Shown here one piece after another: positions 47,336-54,909 of a stretch of 64,000 bases of DNA. Within the stretch, counting starts at the first letter, position 1, and the number at the start of each line of letters is the position of its first letter. The DNA is from Azospirillaceae bacterium (GTDB lineage: Bacteria; Pseudomonadota; Alphaproteobacteria; Azospirillales; Azospirillaceae), in NCBI GenBank assembly GCA_028283825.1, contig JAPWJW010000001.1, positions 1,550,001-1,614,000 on the forward strand. Direction: 5' to 3'. The translations under genes were made by a program, and so were the position numbers. The notes under the pieces are model-generated. The model was not told the DNA's origin. It did not search any database and worked only from the letters and a program-made list of their open reading frames with translations.

Positions 47336-48139
47336 ATGCGCCGCCCCGTCGTCGTCACTTTGTTGGCCCTCTTTCTGCCTGTCACCGCCGCCATGGCCCA
47401 GACGGCCCAGATCATCACCAAAGATTTCTGTGACGACCAGTCCGGCGCCTTCGACATCGTCTGGGCAACTGGCCAGAAGGACACAGCGCCAGTGTCCGTC
47501 TTCCTCCTGAAAGATAAATTGCAGCCGTTCGTGCCGGTGGAAAAGGGCAAATCTCTCAATGACTTCTCGACTTTCATGGTCAATTCACACGGAGATTGCG
47601 GCCAGGTCGGTCCCCTGACGGCCGCAGAGTTCGCAGAGAAGTTTAAGAAGGAGAAGAAGGACGCCCCTGGGAAGGTAAACTTCTACTCTTGCAACGCCGC
47701 CAAGGCGCCGCCCATTGGCAAGAGCGTGGTCGCGGCCCTTGCGGCGGAATATCCAGGTCCGCCGAGGGCCGATACCGATATCAAGGTCCTGTCGGGTGCC
47801 AAAGAGGCGGCGGCGCTGAGGCCGCCCACTGACGGCAAACCGGTGAGCAAGATCTCGGAGGCCGTCTACTATAGCGGTGTTTCTTCCACTGGAGATAAAA
47901 TCGTAGAGGGTCTTAAGAAGGACTGGAATAAAGAAAAATATCCTGGATCCCTTATGACATATAAAGACTACTGTGTCCATCACGTGATCCCGAGCATTAG
48001 TAACGATTCCACGTTCGACAAGTTTGTAAAACAGATTAATAGTACATTTGGCGATAGATATATCGAGCTTATAAATACAAATTCAGGTGGCGCTGCGTTG
48101 ACGGTGTGTGGAGCTCAGTCAAATACGGCTTGCCCCTAG
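47336..48139 (+). CDS. Secreted protein of unknown function, clan-CD peptidase-like pattern
   Basis: A 267-residue protein with a signal peptide (MRRPVVVTLLALFLPVTAAM, cut near AQ). FMVNSHGDCGQVGPLTAAEF, followed about 25 residues later by KVNFYSCNAAKAPP and then SVVAALAAEYPG, recalls the His-Gly ... Cys arrangement on consecutive strands of clan-CD cysteine peptidases (caspase/C80/CHAT-like). This is a pattern-level inference. The C-terminus carries paired Cys (YCVHHV, VCGAQSNTACP). The DNA is visibly less GC-rich and has more AT-ending codons than its neighbours, especially after 47880. It lies on a segment that splits a repeat and includes an IS481 remnant, suggesting horizontal transfer. 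Confidence 0.6.
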   Translation: MRRPVVVTLLALFLPVTAAMAQTAQIITKDFCDDQSGAFDIVWATGQKDTAPVSVFLLKDKLQPFVPVEKGKSLNDFSTFMVNSHGDCGQVGPLTAAEFAEKFKKEKKDAPGKVNFYSCNAAKAPPIGKSVVAALAAEYPGPPRADTDIKVLSGAKEAAALRPPTDGKPVSKISEAVYYSGVSSTGDKIVEGLKKDWNKEKYPGSLMTYKDYCVHHVIPSISNDSTFDKFVKQINSTFGDRYIELINTNSGGAALTVCGAQSNTACP

Positions 48140-48146
48140 GCGTTTA

Positions 48147-48182
48147 GAGCGAGATGCGATCACGCGTGATCGCATCTCGCTC
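48147..48182. terminator. Perfect 36-bp palindrome after the secreted-protein gene
   Basis: GAGCGAGATGCGATCACG is followed at once by its reverse complement, giving 18 bp of perfect symmetry, then TTTAAG. It can act as a strong terminator-like hairpin 8 nt after the gene. It resembles the next palindrome (48201-48244). Confidence 0.6.
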
Positions 48183-48200
48183 TTTAAGCTGTTCATGATA

Positions 48201-48244
48201 GAGCGGAACGCGATCAGGTGATGCCACCTGATCGCGTTCCGCTC
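48201..48244. repeat. 20-bp stem palindrome at the end of the IS481 remnant
   Basis: GAGCGGAACGCGATCAGGTG (48201-48220) pairs perfectly with 48225-48244 across a 4-nt loop. It shares the pattern GAGCGRRAYGCGATCA with the palindrome at 48147, so both belong to one family. It interrupts the C-terminal end of the transposase remnant. Confidence 0.6.
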
Positions 48245-48540
48245 CAATCCAGGATTTTGATGAATTGGATCGAGCCTGAATCACTCGTGCTCTTTTGTTC
48301 ATGTTTTGCAGATGAACTGTAGGGCGTCAGGCCCTTTAGGGCCTTGAGCCGCCGGCGATAATTATAGGCGTCGATGAAGACGCAGAGATGAGCTTCGAGC
48401 CGCTGATGGCTGTCGTAGTGATAGCGTTTGGCAGTGGCTTCCTCGTTAGTCCGGTTCATCCGCTCGACCTGATCGTTGGTCCAGGGACGCTTCACCCTTG
48501 TCAGGCGGTGGTCGATGGCTTGGCAGGCTTGTCCCCTTCC
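48245..48540 (-). pseudogene. IS481-family transposase, C-terminal remnant
   Basis: The minus-strand frame encodes only the end of an IS481 DDE transposase: IDHRLTRVKRPWTNDQVERM with the final catalytic Glu of QVERMN, then KRYHYDSHQRLEAHLCVFID and YRRRLKALKGLTPY. The helix-turn-helix and first two Asp are missing, and after GSIQFIKILDW the frame runs into the palindrome at 48201-48244. It is therefore inactive. It marks the region between repeat halves as mobile-element debris. Confidence 0.85.
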
Positions 48541-48580
48541 ACCTCCGGCAGCCTGCTGATGTCGTGTCGCTGAAGACACC

Positions 48581-48634
48581 GTGGCCGCCCGGCGATTGAG
48601 GGGCGGTATTTGAGCGGCCACGATCAAATACCGC
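48581..48634 (+). repeat. Dispersed structured repeat, copy F, right part, with fifth hairpin
   Basis: Starts with the second arm of hairpin 4 (GTGGC) and the tail CGCCCGGCGATTGAGGGG, then a fifth hairpin GCGGTATTTGA/TCAAATACCGC (48603-48634). That hairpin is nearly the same as the one after copy G. The head of the copy is at 47128-47231. Confidence 0.75.
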
Positions 48635-48727
48635 GTGTATGACACCCATAACGGCATGGTGTTTGCCGGGCGGACGCTGCACAGTCGCGGCCGTCATACG
48701 GATGCACAAACCTGGACTGGACTGTTG

Positions 48728-49642
48728 ATGGCGACGACGGCGTCCCAACCCTTGGATCCCGCGGCCCGTGCGCGGGAACGCAGCATGGCGCTGGCCGGCC
48801 TGAGCGACCTGGTCATGATCGGCGTGGCGCTGACCGCCGCCCTCTGGGGCAATTCGCTGATGATGGCGGCGGAGACCCTGCGCGGCACCCTGCTGTGGGC
48901 GCTGGAGATGGTGCTGCTGGTCCTGATGCGCCGCATCCACCGCGGCCAGACCCATCAGTTCGATTACGGCGCCGGCAAGCTGGAGCAGTTCGCCAACCTG
49001 GTGATCGGCCTGGTCATGGGGGTGGGCGGCCTATGGGTCGGGATATCGGCCGCCTATCGCTGGTGGAACCCGCCGGAGCATTCCACCCTGGGCATGGGGT
49101 TCGCGGTCTTCGCCGGTGCCGCCAACGTGGTGCAGAACGGCCTGGCGCTGGTGTCGCTGTGGCGGGCCGGCCGCGACGGCACCTCCCTGATCCTGATCGG
49201 CCAGGTGCGCACCCGCCTTGCCAAGCTGGTGTCGTCGTTTATCGTGCTGGGCGCCTTGTGCGTCGGCCTGGTGGCCGGCGACACCCTCTGGGGCGAGGCG
49301 GCGGAGGTGCTGGGCGCCGGCTTCGTCTCGGTGGTCATGCTGCAACTGACCTTCGCCCTGTGGCGGGAGGCGCTGCCCGCCCTGCTGGACCATACGTTGG
49401 ATGAGGCGCGCCAGGCCTCCATCAACCGGGTGCTGGCCCGCCATTTCGAGGGGTATGAGGAACTGCTGACGGTGCGGTCCCGCCTGTCGGGCAACACCGC
49501 GCTGATCGAGGTGGTGCTGGGCTTCCAACCCGCCCGCCAGATGGGGGAGGTGCAGGCGGTGGTCGATGCCATCTGTGACGACGTCAGCCACCTGATCCCC
49601 GGCGCGCTGGTTTCCGTCATTCCGGTTGCCAGCCGGGCATGA
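48728..49642 (+). CDS. Cation diffusion facilitator-like membrane protein lacking metal-site residues
   Basis: A 304-residue protein with the CDF layout: six TM helices (~20-215), then a cytoplasmic ferredoxin-like domain (DEARQASINRVLARHFEGYE, VRSRLSGNTALIEVVLGF). The RGQTHQFDYGAGKLEQFANL segment after TM2 matches the CDF 'HPYGHGKAE' block. However the TM2 site normally DxxxD reads AETLRGTLLWALE, and TM5 lacks HxxxD (GQVRTRLAKLVSSF). Canonical zinc-for-proton exchange is therefore doubtful. The start at 48728 was chosen where similarity begins; no strong ribosome site is seen. Right half of copy F lies upstream, copy G downstream. Confidence 0.82.
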   Translation: MATTASQPLDPAARARERSMALAGLSDLVMIGVALTAALWGNSLMMAAETLRGTLLWALEMVLLVLMRRIHRGQTHQFDYGAGKLEQFANLVIGLVMGVGGLWVGISAAYRWWNPPEHSTLGMGFAVFAGAANVVQNGLALVSLWRAGRDGTSLILIGQVRTRLAKLVSSFIVLGALCVGLVAGDTLWGEAAEVLGAGFVSVVMLQLTFALWREALPALLDHTLDEARQASINRVLARHFEGYEELLTVRSRLSGNTALIEVVLGFQPARQMGEVQAVVDAICDDVSHLIPGALVSVIPVASRA

Positions 49643-49667
49643 GCGGCCATCGGAAAGCGGAATAATA

Positions 49668-49831
49668 TCAGCGGCACGAGATTTGGCTCGTGCCGCTGTA
49701 GGCCCCGACTGGGGCCGCCGGACCTTTTCGGGGAGCCGAAGGCGGACTGAAAAGGGAGGATAAGGCAAGGCCACGGATGTGGCCGCCCGCCGTTTGAGGG
49801 GCGGTATTTGATCATCACGATCAAATACCGC
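49668..49831 (+). repeat. Dispersed structured repeat, copy G, with fifth hairpin
   Basis: Hairpin 1 GGCACGAG/CTCGTGCC; hairpin 2 GGCCCC/GGGGCC; hairpin 3 CCTTTTC/GAAAAGG; hairpin 4 GGCCAC/GTGGCC with loop GGAT; tail CGCCCGCCGTTTGAGGG. Fifth hairpin GCGGTATTTGATC/GATCAAATACCGC at 49801-49831. Between convergent CDF-like and MCP genes. Confidence 0.85.
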
Positions 49832-49842
49832 GCGTATAAGGA

Positions 49843-51147
49843 CTACCGGCCCCGGATGTCCGCGACGAACTCATGCACCAGGCGTTGCAGGGATGCCGCC
49901 TGGCCGGACAGGCTGTTGACCGAATTGACCATGGTATGCGCGCCTTCGCCGGTCTCCCCGGCGGCAGTGCTGACCTGGGCAACGTTGACGGTCACCTGCT
50001 GCGAGCCATCGGCCGCGTTCTGGACGTTGCGCGCGATTTCCCGGGTGGCGGAGCCCTGCTGGTTGACGGACGCGGCGATGGCGGTCGCGATCTCCCCCAC
50101 CTGGCCCAGGGTGCGGCCGATCTCCTCGATGGCGACCACGGCCTGGCGGGCGGCCTGCTGAATCTGGGTGACCTGTTCGGCAATGTCGTCCGTGGCCTTG
50201 GCCGTCTGGCCGGCCAGGGATTTCACCTCGCCCGCCACGACGGCGAAACCCTTGCCGGCGTCACCCGCCCGTGCGGCCTCGATGGTGGCGTTCAGCGCCA
50301 GCAGGTTGGTCTGTCCGGCGATGGAGTTGATCAGGCCCACCACTTCGCCGATGCGGTTGGCGGCGTCCGTCAGGGTACGCACCGTGGCCTCGGTGCCCTG
50401 GGCCTGCTGGATGGCGTCGGCCGCCACCTGTGCGGACTCGTCCACGCGGCGCGTGATTTCGGCGACCGAGGCTGCCAGTTCTTCCGACGCGGCCGCCACG
50501 GCCTGCACGTTGGTCGAGGTCTCTTCCGACGCGGCGGCGGCGGCCGAGGCCTGCCGGCTGGTGTCGTCGGCGGTGGCCGCCATGGATTCCGCCGTCTCGC
50601 GCGTGCGCGCCGCCTCATCCGCCAGGCTGTGGATCTGCTGGCCCACCTTGGCCTCGAAGGTGGCGGTCACGGCGTCCATGGCCTGGCGCTTCTCCGCCTC
50701 GGCTTTTTCCGTCAGCGCTTCGAAGTAGTAATGCACCACCACCGCCACGTCGGAGAAGATGGAGCGCATGAGGCTGTTGACCAGTTCCGGCCGCCGGCTG
50801 TCCAGGAACTTGCCGCTGTTCAGCATGGCGTTGATCAGGCCGGCGGAATAGGCGGCGTAGCCGCCCGCCAGGTAAGTGTACACGTCCGTCATCTGGCTGA
50901 CGCCCTTGATGATGCCGGCCTGGACGTTGAAATACTCCGGCGTGAAATCACCATGGGAAATCTGCGCGAACTTCTTGGACTCGCGGTCCAGGACTTCGCG
51001 TGGCAAGGCGCGCAACGTCGGATCGACGCCACGGTAGGCCTCCAGCAAGGTGGCTTCCAGATTTTTGGCGATGCGTTGGAAAACGACATCACCAATCTCG
51101 CGCTGCCGTGTGCCCCAAGGAGTGATTTTTTCTTCGACGCGCGCCAT
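49843..51147 (-). CDS. Methyl-accepting chemotaxis protein with globin-like sensor, no proximal His
   Basis: A 434-residue soluble MCP; start 51147 (GGACGG six bases upstream), ATG 51168 possible. Residues ~1-165 fit the protoglobin/globin-coupled-sensor pattern: [29 protein letters not shown] and [17 protein letters not shown]. The helix that should hold the heme-ligating His (between EYF and GGY) contains none, so heme O2 sensing is questionable. The C-terminal signalling domain is classical ([33 protein letters not shown]) and ends ADIRGR with no CheR pentapeptide. Not in the che operon; may join its array. Confidence 0.88.
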   Translation of the reverse strand: MARVEEKITPWGTRQREIGDVVFQRIAKNLEATLLEAYRGVDPTLRALPREVLDRESKKFAQISHGDFTPEYFNVQAGIIKGVSQMTDVYTYLAGGYAAYSAGLINAMLNSGKFLDSRRPELVNSLMRSIFSDVAVVVHYYFEALTEKAEAEKRQAMDAVTATFEAKVGQQIHSLADEAARTRETAESMAATADDTSRQASAAAAASEETSTNVQAVAAASEELAASVAEITRRVDESAQVAADAIQQAQGTEATVRTLTDAANRIGEVVGLINSIAGQTNLLALNATIEAARAGDAGKGFAVVAGEVKSLAGQTAKATDDIAEQVTQIQQAARQAVVAIEEIGRTLGQVGEIATAIAASVNQQGSATREIARNVQNAADGSQQVTVNVAQVSTAAGETGEGAHTMVNSVNSLSGQAASLQRLVHEFVADIRGR

Positions 51148-51331
51148 ATCTGACCGTCCAGGTTGCATTTTCTAGGTTGCCGACCCGTCTTTACTAGGGT
51201 CATCACCGGTCAGATGGCGCAAGGGCAGGACTGGTCAAGGAAGAACGTCTGTACCACTTTAATGGTAGCCCGTTTGGCTGATATGCACGCCGATTAGCGG
51301 CACGCCTACCCCCGGTGGAACGGCTGTACCG

Positions 51332-52573
51332 TCAGCGGAACCTTAGGGCCAGGGCGGTGATGTCGTCCGCCTGCGGGGCGCCGTCGGCGAAATCGACCAC
51401 GGCGTTGAACACCCCCGTCACCATGGCGCGCGGCGTGGTGTTGGCCGCCAGCGTTTCCGTCAGCCGGGCCCGGCCGAAGAAGGCACCGGCCGCGTTCTCC
51501 GCCTCGGTGATGCCGTCGGAAAACAGCAGGACGCTGTCGCCCGGCGTCAGGGTGAAGGGATGGCTGCGGTAGGCCATGTCCTCCAAGGCGCCCAGCGGCG
51601 GCTGCGGGGCGGGGGGCAGCAGGGGGCGCACATCGCCGTCGGCGGTGCGCAGCATGGGCATCTCATGCGCGGCGATGGCCAATTGGCCCTGGCCGGTGAC
51701 CATGTCGATCACGCCCACGGCGGCCGTGACGAAGGTGGCCTCGTGGTTCTCACGCACCAGATCGTCGTTGGCGCGGGCCAGCACCGTGGCGGGATCGACA
51801 CTTACGCCTGGCTGCTCCGCCAGATGGCGGGCGGAGGCGCGGAACAGGCCCAGCGTGCGCGCCATGGTCAGCGCCGCCGGCGCACCCTTGCCCGACACGT
51901 CGGCCACGGCGAACAGCAGGGTGGTGCCATCCAGGCGGATGGCGTCGTAGAAGTCGCCGCCCACCTGGCGGGCCGGCACCATGGCGGCGTGCAGGTCGAC
52001 GCGATGCCCCGCCAGATGGGCGAAGGCGCTGGGCACCAGGGCCAGTTGCGCCAGCCGGGCGCTTTCCAGTTCCGCCTCCAGCCCCTTCAGGCGCTGGGCC
52101 GCCAGGTCACGCAGCCGCTTCTTCTCCAGCACCGCCGACAGGCGGGCACGCAGCAGCGGCAGGTCGAAGGACTTGGGCAGGTAATCCTCCGCCCCCAACT
52201 CGATGCAGCGGACGATGGCCGACATCTCGGTATGGGCGGAAATGACGATGACCGGCGGGTCGCGCCGGCGCTGGGCCCGCAGGCGTTCCAGCACGCCGAA
52301 ACCATCCAGCGCCGGCATCTCGATATCCAGCAGCACGATGTCGAAGCGCGCCGTCTCGATGTTCGCCAGGGCCTGGATGCCGTCGGTGGCGGTGGTGATG
52401 TTGCTGTAGCCCAGTTCGCCCAGGCGCCGCGACAGCAGCAGCCGGTTGAAGGAACTGTCGTCCACCACCAGGATGGCGATGTTGGACTTGTCGTCACCGG
52501 ACGCGGGGGATGTGACCGCAGCCGGAAGGTCGGCCGCGCCAGCCGATGGCAAGGACGTCAGGGTATCGCTCAT
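51332..52573 (-). CDS. Response regulator with PP2C-type phosphatase output (RsbU/SpoIIE-like)
   Basis: A 413-residue protein. REC domain ~30-150: ILVVDDSSFNR, Asp83 in DIVLLDIEMPALDG and Lys of YLPKSFD. Helical linker (~155-190) with LRDLAAQRLKGLEAELESA. PP2C domain ~195-410: PARQVGGDFYDAIRL, FAVADVSGKGAPAALTMA, LLFSDGITEAEN and GAPQADDITALAL provide the metal-binding Asp residues. It should dephosphorylate a STAS antagonist in response to phosphorylation; the STAS gene at 46222 is the only candidate nearby. Start ATG 52573; GTG 52591 is an alternative. Confidence 0.93.
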   Translation of the reverse strand: MSDTLTSLPSAGAADLPAAVTSPASGDDKSNIAILVVDDSSFNRLLLSRRLGELGYSNITTATDGIQALANIETARFDIVLLDIEMPALDGFGVLERLRAQRRRDPPVIVISAHTEMSAIVRCIELGAEDYLPKSFDLPLLRARLSAVLEKKRLRDLAAQRLKGLEAELESARLAQLALVPSAFAHLAGHRVDLHAAMVPARQVGGDFYDAIRLDGTTLLFAVADVSGKGAPAALTMARTLGLFRASARHLAEQPGVSVDPATVLARANDDLVRENHEATFVTAAVGVIDMVTGQGQLAIAAHEMPMLRTADGDVRPLLPPAPQPPLGALEDMAYRSHPFTLTPGDSVLLFSDGITEAENAAGAFFGRARLTETLAANTTPRAMVTGVFNAVVDFADGAPQADDITALALRFR

Positions 52574-52711
52574 GGCGCGCGGCAACTCCACCGGTCTGTT
52601 GGGGACGGCGGTGGCCTGCCCGTCAGTGCTGTCTCACTGTATATAGCCAGCCGCGCGGTGGGCAAAGGCCGTTCCTGCCATCGGCCGCGGTAATTCCGTC
52701 GCCGGAACCAT

Positions 52712-53632
52712 TCAGTCGGGCAGCAGGGCCGGCGATGACCGCCGTGCGGTCAGGGCAGCACCAACCGAGGCGACGATGACGGTGGCCACGGCCAGCCAGT
52801 GCAGCGGCGACAGTGTCTCCCCCAGCAGGACCATGGCGATCAGGGCGCCCACCGCCGGCTCGGCGCTGGTCAGGGTGCCGAAGGTCTGGGCCGGCAGGCG
52901 GCGCAGGGCGTACATTTCCAGGGTGTAGGGCAGGGCGCTGGACAGGGCCCCCACCATCACCGCCGGCAGCAGGACGGCCGGCTGCAGCAGCGTGGCGGCA
53001 CCGGTGTCGGCCACCCCCACGGGCAGGACGATGGCGGCGGCGATCAGGGTGCCCACCGCCGTCGCCTGGGTGCCATGGTCGCCGCCGGCCCGCTTGCCCG
53101 CCACGATGTACAGCGCCCAGAAGACACCGGCGCCCAGGGCATAGGCGATGCCGCGCGGGTCCAGGGGTGGTTCAGCCGCAGACGGCGCCAGCGGCAACAG
53201 CAGGGCCAAACCCACCACCGCCAGCCCGATCCACAGGAAGTCCGCGCGGCGGCGCGACGACAGCAGGGCCAGGCCCAGGGGGCCGGTGAACTCCACCGCG
53301 ATGGCGATGCCCACCGGGATGGTCTGCAAGGCCATGTAGAACAGTGTGTTCATGCCGGCCATGGCCCCGCCATAGACCAGCAGCGGCCGCCAGCTGCGGC
53401 GTGACAGCCGGATGCGCCAAGGCCGCAGCAGCACGAACAGCATCAGGGCCGCCGTCGTCAGGCGCAGCGCCGTGGTGCCGTGCGCGCCCGTCACCGGGAA
53501 CAGCGTCTTGGCGATGGAGGCACCGGTGGTCACCGACACCATGGCGGCGAACAGGGCCGCCATCGGCAGCAGGGCCGACAGGGACGCGGACGCGGCGGCG
53601 CCGGGCGGGGAGAGGGCGGTATCGTGCGGCAT
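52712..53632 (-). CDS. EamA-type exporter, RhtA-like
   Basis: A 306-residue inner-membrane transporter of the drug/metabolite superfamily with ten TM helices in two EamA repeats (residues ~22-150 and ~160-290). GASIAKTLFPVTGAHGTTALR and MYALRRLPAQTFGTLTSAEP (with PAVGAL next) match the RhtA (threonine/homoserine exporter) subgroup. It exports amino acids or related metabolites; exact substrate unknown. The divergent Lrp-type regulator at 53784 fits amino-acid efflux control, as Lrp regulators often sit beside such exporters. Confidence 0.9.
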   Translation of the reverse strand: MPHDTALSPPGAAASASLSALLPMAALFAAMVSVTTGASIAKTLFPVTGAHGTTALRLTTAALMLFVLLRPWRIRLSRRSWRPLLVYGGAMAGMNTLFYMALQTIPVGIAIAVEFTGPLGLALLSSRRRADFLWIGLAVVGLALLLPLAPSAAEPPLDPRGIAYALGAGVFWALYIVAGKRAGGDHGTQATAVGTLIAAAIVLPVGVADTGAATLLQPAVLLPAVMVGALSSALPYTLEMYALRRLPAQTFGTLTSAEPAVGALIAMVLLGETLSPLHWLAVATVIVASVGAALTARRSSPALLPD

Positions 53633-53783
53633 GGAAGGGATCGTCTTGGGCGGTCAAGGCCGCCACTCAAGGAAAAGCCGGTGGCGGCACGGCGCGACAT
53701 TTTAGCGATGAACTTTGTTTATTCGTGTCAAAGATGGTCATTTATCGATAAAATTTATCACTGCCTTGCCATGTGAAGACCAA

Positions 53784-54296
53784 ATGGTATCGCCGCCCAC
53801 CGATCTGGACGCCATCGACCGCAAGCTGCTGGAACAGTTGCAGGCGGACGCGCGCCTGCCCATTCCGACCCTGGCGGAACGGGTGGGCCTGTCGGGCCCG
53901 GCCTGCTATCGCCGCATCCGCCGCCTGCGCGAGACCGGCGCCATCGAGCGCGAGGTCGCCATCGTCCGGCCGCGCACCCTGGGCTGGCCCCTGACCATGG
54001 TGGTGCTGGTGACCCTGGAGCGTGACAGCGGCCGGGGACGCAGCGGCACCAACGACGGCAGCGTCATCGACCAGTTCATGCGCAAGCTGGCCACCGTGCC
54101 CGAGGTGGTGGAGGCCTGGTACGTCACCGGCGACCATGACTTCGCCCTGCGCATCGTCGCCCGCGACATGGAAGGCTACGACGCGCTGACGCGCCGCATC
54201 CTGCTGAACGACGAAAACGTCCGCACCTTCAAAACCCTGGTCGTCATGCGCCACGCCAAGCCGTTGAGCCCGGTGCCGGTGCTTGATGGATTATGA
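53784..54296 (+). CDS. Lrp/AsnC family transcriptional regulator
   Basis: A 170-residue regulator. N-terminal winged HTH: DAIDRKLLEQLQADARLPIP, then LAERVGLSGPACYRRIRRLR. C-terminal RAM/AsnC ligand domain with VPEVVEAWYVTGDHDFALRI and LNDENVRTFKTLVVM. Divergent from the RhtA-like exporter (151 bp between starts), the usual arrangement for Lrp-controlled amino-acid exporters. The AT-rich stretch 53700-53770, with TTTATCGATAAAATTTATC, is a good place for the operator. It also precedes the cupin gene by 134 bp, without evidence of co-transcription. Confidence 0.92.
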   Translation: MVSPPTDLDAIDRKLLEQLQADARLPIPTLAERVGLSGPACYRRIRRLRETGAIEREVAIVRPRTLGWPLTMVVLVTLERDSGRGRSGTNDGSVIDQFMRKLATVPEVVEAWYVTGDHDFALRIVARDMEGYDALTRRILLNDENVRTFKTLVVMRHAKPLSPVPVLDGL

Positions 54297-54430
54297 TTTT
54301 ATTTCCATAACGTATATTATCGGTTTAACGCATGCCGGCGGGTGTAGGCGCAAAGTTAAACTGTCAGCCCTGAGCAAAGCAGAAGTGCCAGGCGCGGACT
54401 GCGCGCGGCTGGAAAGGAAATGGAAACGCT

Positions 54431-54787
54431 GTGACCGATACAACCGCCTCGCCCCTCGGCAACCTGCTGGATGCGCTGCCGCCGCCCGCCGAGGATGAAC
54501 GGTTCACCGACATCCTCCGCCGTCCCGGATGCCGCATCGAACAGATCGTCTCCCATGGCCAGACGACGCCGGTGGATCGCCCCTACCGTCAGCCGCACGA
54601 TGAATGGGTGCTGGTCCTGGCCGGGGCCGCGCGGGTGGCGGTGGAGGGCGTGGAGACGGCGCTGTCGCCCGGCGATCATCTGTTCATCCCAGCGGGGGCC
54701 AGCCATTGGGTCACCTTCACCGATCCGGACACGGCCACCGTCTGGCTGGCCGTCCATATCGGCGAGGTCGAAGCGGCGGCGCCGTGA
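54431..54787 (+). CDS. Single-domain cupin protein
   Basis: A 118-residue cupin beginning with GTG at 54431. HDEWVLVLAGAARVAVEG and LSPGDHLFIPAGASHWV form the two cupin motifs, with metal ligands His, Glu (motif 1) and His (motif 2). The usual HxH is reduced to PYRQPHDEW, that is one His. It may bind a metal for a small isomerase or dioxygenase activity, or be a sensing protein. No signal peptide. Upstream AT-rich 54290-54340 may contain its promoter. Function not assignable. Confidence 0.8.
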   Translation: MTDTTASPLGNLLDALPPPAEDERFTDILRRPGCRIEQIVSHGQTTPVDRPYRQPHDEWVLVLAGAARVAVEGVETALSPGDHLFIPAGASHWVTFTDPDTATVWLAVHIGEVEAAAP

Positions 54788-54909
54788 ATAGCGATGCGGC
54801 CCCCTTTCCTTGCATCAATGTTACCGCTATCAATGTGCCTTGGACTTGCCAACCGCCAACGCGCGCGCGGGCCATTGCCTGAATAATGGAACAGAGGAAA
54901 CCCCAGCGC

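Noticed and set aside
48214-48657. Complete IS481 element
   Set aside because: Only the transposase C-terminus is present, without N-terminal domains or recognisable terminal inverted repeats.
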